Program-made: the position numbers and the translations under genes
Assembly (NCBI GenBank): GCA_031267075.1
Contig: JAIRZU010000072.1
Location: 1 to 26,962 of the forward strand
Direction of reading: 5' to 3'
DNA from: Holosporales bacterium
GTDB taxonomy: Bacteria > Pseudomonadota > Alphaproteobacteria > RUG11792
DNA length: 26,962 bases
Part shown: positions 21,755 to 26,962 of the stretch, in pieces
Layout: the number at the start of each line of letters is the position of its first letter
Position numbering within the stretch: position 1 is the first letter of the stretch
The notes under the pieces: model-generated
What the model was told of the DNA's origin: nothing
The model's database searches: none
Seen by the model: only the letters and a program-made list of their open reading frames with translations

Positions 21755-22695
21755 AGAAACTGACCATTGTTGGAGCTATCATTGCCGGTGCGATAGCGGC
21801 TGTGATGATTATGGAACGCGGTAAGGAGAGCGGTAAGTTTGCAGTCTCGATATGCAAGGTAATTGAACACGATGCTCTAAACGCTGTCGTATCAGGGATC
21901 ATGGACAGCATGGGCGAAGAGGATGTGCAGTACACAGTCGATACGTGTCAGGGTAACCCTGCGGTTGCCTCCCAGATAATCTCGAAGTTTATCGGCAAGA
22001 AGAGCGACGTCATTGTTGCTGTTGGTACCACTCCAGCGCAGATAGCATTTAACCATGCTCGGAAGGGAGAGACGAAACTGGTGTTTAGTTCTGTGACGAA
22101 TCCAGACAGCATCTCTCCGAATCTCCTTGGAGCAAACACAACTGGCGTATCCAATTTCGTTCCTCTCAGTCCGCAGCTCAAGCTGTTTACAGAGATTCAA
22201 CCTAACCTCAGGAAGCTCGGTATCATATACAACACTGGCGAATCGAACTCAGTGGATATCGTAGAGAAGCTAAAACAAGTCGTAGGTGAGCACAACCTAG
22301 AGCTTGTTGAGCAGGGAATACAGAAGGCATCCGATATCCCGCAGGCTGTGGAAGCGCTACTAGCTAAAGGGGCAGATGCGGTTTTTATCAGCAATGATAA
22401 TTTAGCACTTGCAAACATCCCACTCATTGTGCGACTATGTAACAAGGTGCCGGTGTACGTTAGCGATACAGACCAAGTTCAAAAGGGGTGTGTTGCTGCT
22501 CTCGGGCCTAATCAATACAACATCGGAATCCAGACCGGCAGGATGATAAAGAAGATCCTCTATGGAGCTGACATCAATACGATCGAGATTGAATACCCCA
22601 GCTCAACAGAGCTACACATCAACAAAACCAAGGCAAAGGAAATCGGGCTAAACATCCCACAGGAGATAGTGAGCCGAGCCGTCAAGACATACTAA
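21748..22695 (+). CDS. trpX: ABC importer substrate-binding protein (TrpX type)
   Basis: 315 residues from ATG 21748, selected because AAAGGAGG lies just upstream; a frame start at 21715 lies inside the regulator. The N-terminal anchor or signal LTIVGAIIAGAIAAVMIM is followed by a periplasmic-binding fold of the PF04392 type: FAVSICKVIEHDALNAVVSGIMD (about 30), VAVGTTPAQIAFN (about 93), KLVFSSVTNP (about 110), KLGIIYNTGESNS (about 155), VEALLAKGADAVFISNDN (about 205) and VYVSDTDQVQKGCVAALGPN (about 240). This family binds tryptophan or related aromatic compounds in characterised streptococcal systems. Substrate here is inferred from family and the TrpR-like neighbour. Confidence 0.8.
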   Translation: MLKKLTIVGAIIAGAIAAVMIMERGKESGKFAVSICKVIEHDALNAVVSGIMDSMGEEDVQYTVDTCQGNPAVASQIISKFIGKKSDVIVAVGTTPAQIAFNHARKGETKLVFSSVTNPDSISPNLLGANTTGVSNFVPLSPQLKLFTEIQPNLRKLGIIYNTGESNSVDIVEKLKQVVGEHNLELVEQGIQKASDIPQAVEALLAKGADAVFISNDNLALANIPLIVRLCNKVPVYVSDTDQVQKGCVAALGPNQYNIGIQTGRMIKKILYGADINTIEIEYPSSTELHINKTKAKEIGLNIPQEIVSRAVKTY

Positions 22696-22714
22696 CAGGG
22701 AGTGAGAAACGCAA

Positions 22715-23572
22715 ATGATAGGAGTACAAGAATTACTAACGAGTGTCGAGGTAGGCATGATTTTAGGAGTCGTAGCCATCGGCGTATTCACAACATTCAA
22801 GACGATAAACTTCGCTGATATGACATGCGATGGAAGCTTCGTCTTGGGAGCTGCAGTTACAGCTGTACTCATAAGAGGTGGGCTAAATCCATACCTAGCG
22901 ATTCTAGTATCGATGCTGGCTGGGGGAATGGCTGGTGCCTTAACCGGCATCCTAAACATCAGGTACAAAATTGCCGATCTACTATCAGGAATAATCGTGG
23001 CCTACATGCTGTACTCCGTTAACCTAATGATAATGAGCAACTCGCCAAGCATCACGTTCATGGACCGCAGCACCATATTCTCGAGCTCCTCCATGCCGGC
23101 TATTGTCGTAGTGACACTGCTAGTCGCATCTGTTACCTGCATGATGTTCAGTAGCTTCGGATTGAAGCTCCGAGCTGTTGGTTATAACAGACAGTTTGCA
23201 ACGACTCATGGAATAGACGTCGATAGGATGACACTCCTCGGGCTGGCGCTGAGCAATGCTATGATAGCTGCAGGAGGGAGTATCTTCAGTCAGTTTCAGG
23301 GGTTCTGTGATGTGTCTGGAGGATTCGGAATGCTTGTGATGGGGCTCGCATCCATTATCGTTGGGACAAACATCCTACCATTCAAGAGAGAGCCACTCCT
23401 CATACTGTCATGTATCGTAGGCTCCATCATGTACAGAATCTTCATCAACGTAGCACTGCACAGTGATGCATGCGGCATTAAGACCCAAAACCTGAACCTG
23501 GTAACGGGAATCATCATGATAATCATAATGATGATGAAGGGAGGAGTGAGGCGAAATGCTAAAGCTAAGTAA
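22715..23572 (+). CDS. trpY: ABC importer permease (TrpY type)
   Basis: 285 residues with about eight hydrophobic segments, starting at ATG 22715 after GGAGTGAG. Belongs to the branched-chain-amino-acid/sugar-type permeases (BPD_transp_2): TTFKTINFADMTCDGSFVLGAAV near 30 and the cytoplasmic coupling stretch LKLRAVGYNRQFATTHGIDVDRMTLLGLALSNAMIAAGG near 150-190. Forms the transmembrane channel for the TrpX protein. It overlaps the ATPase gene by 17 bases. Confidence 0.82.
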   Translation: MIGVQELLTSVEVGMILGVVAIGVFTTFKTINFADMTCDGSFVLGAAVTAVLIRGGLNPYLAILVSMLAGGMAGALTGILNIRYKIADLLSGIIVAYMLYSVNLMIMSNSPSITFMDRSTIFSSSSMPAIVVVTLLVASVTCMMFSSFGLKLRAVGYNRQFATTHGIDVDRMTLLGLALSNAMIAAGGSIFSQFQGFCDVSGGFGMLVMGLASIIVGTNILPFKREPLLILSCIVGSIMYRIFINVALHSDACGIKTQNLNLVTGIIMIIIMMMKGGVRRNAKAK

Positions 23573-24218
23573 GATATGCGTAAGAGACACACTGAGGTAT
23601 CTTGACCTCTCCGTAGCCGAAGGAGAAAGGGTCCTGGTAATTGGTGGGAATGGCACTGGCAAGTCGACTCTGTTCGGAGTCATATCAGGTAGGGTTAAAC
23701 CCGACAGCGGCAGCATAGTTGTAGATGGCCTGGACATGACCACAATCCCGGAATGCAGAAGGACGCATGTTATATCCAGCGTCCTACAAGACGTGAAGGC
23801 TGGGATGATCGAAGAGATGACGATTCTGGAAAACATAAGGCTGGCATATATGAGGACAGGTAGCAATAAGGTATCAAGGGAGCACATCGAAACATTCAAA
23901 GACAAGCTGAGTACCTTCGGCATGAATCTTGAAAACAGGCCACGTGAGTATGTGAAGAATTTATCGGGAGGTGAGAGACAGGCCCTCAGTATCGTAATGG
24001 CAACAAGTGCCGACTACAAGCTGCTGTTACTTGATGAAGTCACATCCGCGCTTAGCCAGAAGATGTCGGAGCTCGTCATGAGTAGCATCGACAAAATTAC
24101 ATCTGCTGAGAAAAAGACATGCCTCATGATCACACACGATATGAGATACGTGAATTCATTCGGCGATAGAACACTTGAGATGAAGGATGGCGTGCTTTGG
24201 GAAGTCTCTAGGTTGTAG
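23556..24218 (+). CDS. trpZ: ABC importer ATP-binding protein (TrpZ type)
   Basis: 220 residues. Walker A GGNGTGKST near 29, Q-loop SSVLQDV near 73, signature LSGGERQALS near 130, Walker B LLLLDEVTSAL near 152 and H-loop MITHDMRYV near 187. It energises the TrpXY importer. ATG 23556 follows GGAGGAG inside the permease gene. In Walker B the residue after Asp-Glu is Val instead of the more usual Pro or His, which occurs in this subfamily. Last gene of the operon. Confidence 0.85.
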   Translation: MLKLSKICVRDTLRYLDLSVAEGERVLVIGGNGTGKSTLFGVISGRVKPDSGSIVVDGLDMTTIPECRRTHVISSVLQDVKAGMIEEMTILENIRLAYMRTGSNKVSREHIETFKDKLSTFGMNLENRPREYVKNLSGGERQALSIVMATSADYKLLLLDEVTSALSQKMSELVMSSIDKITSAEKKTCLMITHDMRYVNSFGDRTLEMKDGVLWEVSRL

Positions 24219-24237
24219 ATGAGTGTGCATTTTGTTG

Positions 24238-24266
24238 TTGTAAGCGTAATTATATTGTGCTATAGT
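24238..24266 (+). promoter_or_regulatory. promoter of secreted orphan gene
   Basis: TTGTAA (24238-24243), 17-base spacer, TATAGT (24261-24266). Confidence 0.5.
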
Positions 24267-24283
24267 GTCGCATGGAGGGATTA

Positions 24284-25102
24284 ATGAAAGGAATGAGTAG
24301 GATGCGAAGAATAGTAATAGTGGCAGCGTGCACTGCAATGATAGGGGCGGCAGGGATTAAAGCATATGCAATGAGTCCAGAGTCCAACCAAATTTTGGAC
24401 AGATTACTGGCGGGCTACGACCGCGCTGCAAGAAGAGCTGATGGGATGAGCCAATATCGCAGCCCGTACGGTAAAGCAGAAGTGAGATGGGAAATGGCTA
24501 AGGCAGGATGCACGCCTGAACAAATCGAGGAAGCAGTGCGGGCCTCCCAAACCCCCGTTAGAATGCGCGGAATGCTGAGCGGAATCGTACTAACCAATCT
24601 GGATATAAACAGAAGCCGAAATCCTGGTGTCCATCTCGCCCGCAGCGCCTACGCGCATATGTTGGGGGAGCGAGACGTGAGCATGCCAAGGCGCCGCGTG
24701 TCTTGCCGCATAAATGCAGACCAGATATCATACCTCGATACCCGGTCCCCTGATGCAACGTTCACCATTCTCTGGGGGCAGAAGAGAGCGGCGAAGTTCA
24801 GGTACTACGAGGTGCTCATTATAATGGGAAACGTCAGAGCAGTAGAACGAACACTACGCGACAGAACAGACTTCGAAGAGGCCTGCATGAAACTGCTCAT
24901 TATCATCCGTTCGGGAGAGCCCAGGGCAGTCGCGATAGGGGATCATGGTATTCCATTCAGCGGTAGAGGACAGTATTACGTGCTAGAACGAGCAAATAGA
25001 CCATGGCGGGAGACAGATTGTGAGGATGTAGGGAATACGCTTGGCGTAGACGAGTCAGGCAGAAGATGGAATGAGCGCTTGCGGGACCAATTAGGAACCT
25101 AA
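24284..25102 (+). CDS. secreted protein of unknown function
   Basis: 272 residues from ATG 24284, chosen because GGAGGG precedes it by four bases; ATGs at 24272, 24293 and 24302 are alternatives. Signal peptide ...RMRRIVIVAACTAMIGAAGIKAYAM, whose pattern (basic start, short Ala/Ile/Val core, AYAM) recalls family A but has no coiled coil behind it. The mature part is basic, with LDRLLAGYDRAARRADGMSQY, a small helical region CTPEQIEEAVRASQT, and a later segment KFRYYEVLIIMGNVRAVERTLRDRTDFEEACMKLLIII, likely two helices. Four Cys in the mature chain. No known domain recognised. It follows the importer with its own promoter. Confidence 0.65.
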   Translation: MKGMSRMRRIVIVAACTAMIGAAGIKAYAMSPESNQILDRLLAGYDRAARRADGMSQYRSPYGKAEVRWEMAKAGCTPEQIEEAVRASQTPVRMRGMLSGIVLTNLDINRSRNPGVHLARSAYAHMLGERDVSMPRRRVSCRINADQISYLDTRSPDATFTILWGQKRAAKFRYYEVLIIMGNVRAVERTLRDRTDFEEACMKLLIIIRSGEPRAVAIGDHGIPFSGRGQYYVLERANRPWRETDCEDVGNTLGVDESGRRWNERLRDQLGT

Positions 25103-25537
25103 CAGAGCGCGAGTATGCAAAGCCGCCACTGGAAAAAGGACAACGACACTAAACTGAATTCCCTCTCCACAACACAACCCTGACATGAGAGACGAGGTAG
25201 CGATCCTCGCTCTCTCCGTGCAGAACTGAATACGCCCGGCAGGTGACAGCCGGGGAACGCCCACCCCTCCCGCCGTGAGGCCAGGGAGAGGACAGCCGCC
25301 TTGCAAGGTGCACTTGAGGTGATACAGAGCTGGTTCAACGAAACGACCCCCCCCACCGACCTCTATACACGACGCGAACCCTTAGCACCTAGCCATCATG
25401 GTTGACAGGAACATGTATGGGCTCGACCCAGAATCCTACGACATTCCCCGCACCATCAGGCCGGGGCGAGGAGGGCCTGTCGATGAAGTGGAAGATGAAC
25501 AGAACGCAGAACAAGGTGGCGGACCGTACTGAGCCGG
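25103..25537 (+). other. 435-bp stretch without a supported gene; probable decayed coding sequence
   Basis: Contains only short frames. One open run of 52 codons (25247-25405) reads ...RTAALQGALEVIQSWFNETTPPTDLYTRREPLAPSHHG and crosses an 8-C run. In another frame a 44-codon acidic segment starts at ATG 25398 (MVDRNMYGLDPESYDIPRT) and ends 25532. Coding-like composition split by frame changes suggests a remnant of a secreted protein gene, or one interrupted at the C-run. Without homologues I cannot decide. Confidence 0.3.
25347..25354 (+). repeat. C8 homopolymer
   Basis: Eight consecutive C in the degraded stretch; long enough to be slip-prone, or to be miscounted in the assembly. Confidence 0.8.
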
Positions 25538-26962
25538 CTACCCCAGGCTGCTATCGACATCTTGTACGATCTTGATGAATGCGTGATTTAACGTTGGCTC
25601 AGGAGTGTTTGTGCAGATGGCTTTGATAGCGTCTGGTGAGCCGACAGCCCGTATCTTACCGTTATAAATCATCACGATCTCATCACAGTTCTCTGCCTCA
25701 TCCATGAAGTGGGTTGTGATGATTACGCTCACCCCATGCATAACCATAGCGTTGATGTGCAGCCAGAACTCCTTACGTGTGATTGGGTCAACCCCGGATG
25801 TTGGCTCGTCTAAGAACAGTACAGGGGGGCTATGCATGATTGCACATGCCAGGGCTAGCCGCTGCTTGAAGCCAAGTGAGAGAGCTCCGGCATTTACATC
25901 GAGCAGCTTACCGAGGTGAAATATGTCTACCATCTTGCTAATCGTCTGCTTCTTTTTCTGGCCGCTTAGCCCGTAGGCACCAGCCGCAAACTCAAGGTTC
26001 TGCTTCACAGAGAGAATCGGATATAGTGAGAATTTTTGAGCCATATATCCAATGTTCATCTTCGCGCCACTCCCCATATCCGATATGTCTATCCCATTGA
26101 TTCTGGCGCTTCCTGCATCCTGCCGGAGTAGCCCACATAGTATTTTGAAGGTCGTGGATTTCCCACTTCCATTCGGACCGAGAAGCCCAAAAATCTTACC
26201 GCGCTTGACGGAGAATGAGATGCTATCCACAGCAGTAAAAGTCCCGAAACGCTTTGTGAGATCCTTGGCCTCGACTACCTCATCATCTCCAGCAAGTGAG
26301 ACGTCCCCCATGAAGTCGATGATTGGGGATTCCTTCTCTTTCATCCCTCCTAAAATGTCAATACACGCATCCTCGAATTTTGGAGATATGCTAAGTGGCT
26401 CATTAAGATCCTGGAATTTCAATGCCATCCTAGAATGGATGCCAGCAACAGAACTCTGATTAGTAGACGATATCTGCTTGTGTGGAGCCACTAATATCTT
26501 TACGCTCTGCCCAACGATCACTGAGTCAAGAACCTCAGGATCCTTCAGCACCTCCGACGCTATCTCCCTCTTCTTTGAGCGGATGTTGGGAAAGACATAT
26601 ACCCGTCCAATTACATTTCGTATTGCCTCCTGCGGAGTCCCATCAAAAATTACCTTGCCGCTATCGAGGAGGATGACGTGATCAAGTTCCTCCGCTTCAT
26701 CGAGGTACGCCGTACTCCAAAGAACAGTGGTACTTTCGTTTAGCATCGTATTAACCATCGCAATAAGATCCAGTCTCGAGATTGGGTCAACCCCCACAGA
26801 TGGCTCATCCAAAATCAGAATCTGCGGTTTCTTCATGATGGCGCAGGCGAGGCCGAGCTTCTGCTTCATCCCACCTGAAAGGTTCCTAGCCAACCTATCA
26901 CGAAACCTCTCAAGCCTAGTTAGCTGCAGCACCCTCGCAAAGGCATTATCTTTCTCGTCGCC
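25538..26962 (-). CDS. ybhF: ABC transporter with two fused ATPase domains (YbhF type), 5' end outside window
   Basis: At least 474 codons; the frame stays open to the right edge, so the start is not visible and an internal GTG near 26932 is not the start. The first ATPase is partial: NLSGGMKQKLGLACAIM, Walker B ILILDEPSVGVDP and H-like switch LWSTAYLDEAEELD. The second is complete: Walker A GPNGSGKST, signature ALSLGFKQRLALACAIM (Leu-Gly instead of Gly-Gly), Walker B VLFLDEPTSGVDP and H-loop TTHFMDEAE. Double-ATPase subunits of this kind work with two membrane subunits (YbhS/YbhR) in a drug or cation exporter; those genes would lie beyond the 3' end on the minus strand, but 25103-25537 holds no sign of them. 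Confidence 0.85.
   Translation of the reverse strand, partial: GDEKDNAFARVLQLTRLERFRDRLARNLSGGMKQKLGLACAIMKKPQILILDEPSVGVDPISRLDLIAMVNTMLNESTTVLWSTAYLDEAEELDHVILLDSGKVIFDGTPQEAIRNVIGRVYVFPNIRSKKREIASEVLKDPEVLDSVIVGQSVKILVAPHKQISSTNQSSVAGIHSRMALKFQDLNEPLSISPKFEDACIDILGGMKEKESPIIDFMGDVSLAGDDEVVEAKDLTKRFGTFTAVDSISFSVKRGKIFGLLGPNGSGKSTTFKILCGLLRQDAGSARINGIDISDMGSGAKMNIGYMAQKFSLYPILSVKQNLEFAAGAYGLSGQKKKQTISKMVDIFHLGKLLDVNAGALSLGFKQRLALACAIMHSPPVLFLDEPTSGVDPITRKEFWLHINAMVMHGVSVIITTHFMDEAENCDEIVMIYNGKIRAVGSPDAIKAICTNTPEPTLNHAFIKIVQDVDSSLG

Noticed and set aside
25398..25532. 44-codon acidic frame before the ABC gene
   Set aside because: No ribosome site, no recognisable features; recorded only as part of the degraded stretch.
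1..26962. tRNA, rRNA or CRISPR arrays
   Set aside because: No tRNA-like T-loop in intergenic DNA, no ribosomal RNA motifs and no regularly spaced direct repeats were seen; the one GTTCGAACC-like string (near 4680) is inside A2.

Overview
The window reads as chromosome of a host-dependent alphaproteobacterium, Rickettsiales- or Holosporales-like; I cannot name the genus. The evidence is a DUF4167 protein (a mainly alphaproteobacterial family), a MlaD lipid-transport protein, CtrA-type boxes (TTAA-N7-TTAA), an LpxA C-terminus at the left edge, a TrpR-related regulator coupled to an ABC importer, and compact housekeeping genes interspersed with many predicted secreted proteins. LpxA implies lipid A synthesis, which argues against Anaplasmataceae. 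Base composition looks balanced (about half G+C by eye).

Layout: lpxA end (1-243); secreted protein gene B1 (-); dusB; two tandem secreted coiled-coil genes A1 and A2 (-); ftsZ-nuoA; mlaD inside a pair of 23-bp inverted repeats; a transposase remnant; coiled-coil gene A3 (-); B2 (+); recR-obgE; B3 (-); DUF4167-comM (-); two tandem Sel1-repeat secreted proteins (SLR1, SLR2); another secreted coiled-coil protein; rplY-pth plus a coupled 47-residue membrane peptide (-); a TrpR-like regulator with a three-gene ABC importer; a secreted orphan; a degraded stretch; and a double-ATPase ABC protein (YbhF type) running off the right edge.

The outstanding feature is the B family. Each of three loci has an MKSK... 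signal peptide, then an uninterrupted AG dinucleotide tract (10, 7 and 11 units), then a long intact frame that starts with a conserved SPVV-x-R-x-LVPTRTL block. In all three the tract length puts the signal peptide out of frame with the body, so each is OFF as assembled. The required correction is -1 unit for B1 and B2 and +1 unit for B3, and a length of 9 units would turn on all three. This looks like slipped-strand phase variation of a paralogous exported protein family. B2 and B3 have full CtrA-type boxes in their promoters; B1 has a degenerate one.

A second pattern is a box, ATGGGCGT, lying 40-42 bases upstream of the -10 hexamer in several promoters (recR, rplY, DUF4167, SLR1 in the shorter form ATGGGC, and two copies around mlaD), always with an 18-base spacer between -35 and -10. 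This suggests one shared regulator or upstream element linking housekeeping and secreted-protein genes. At least nine probable exported proteins of four families (A, B, Sel1, orphans) sit between core genes and carry duplicated leaders and 3' hairpins, a sign of recent local expansion.
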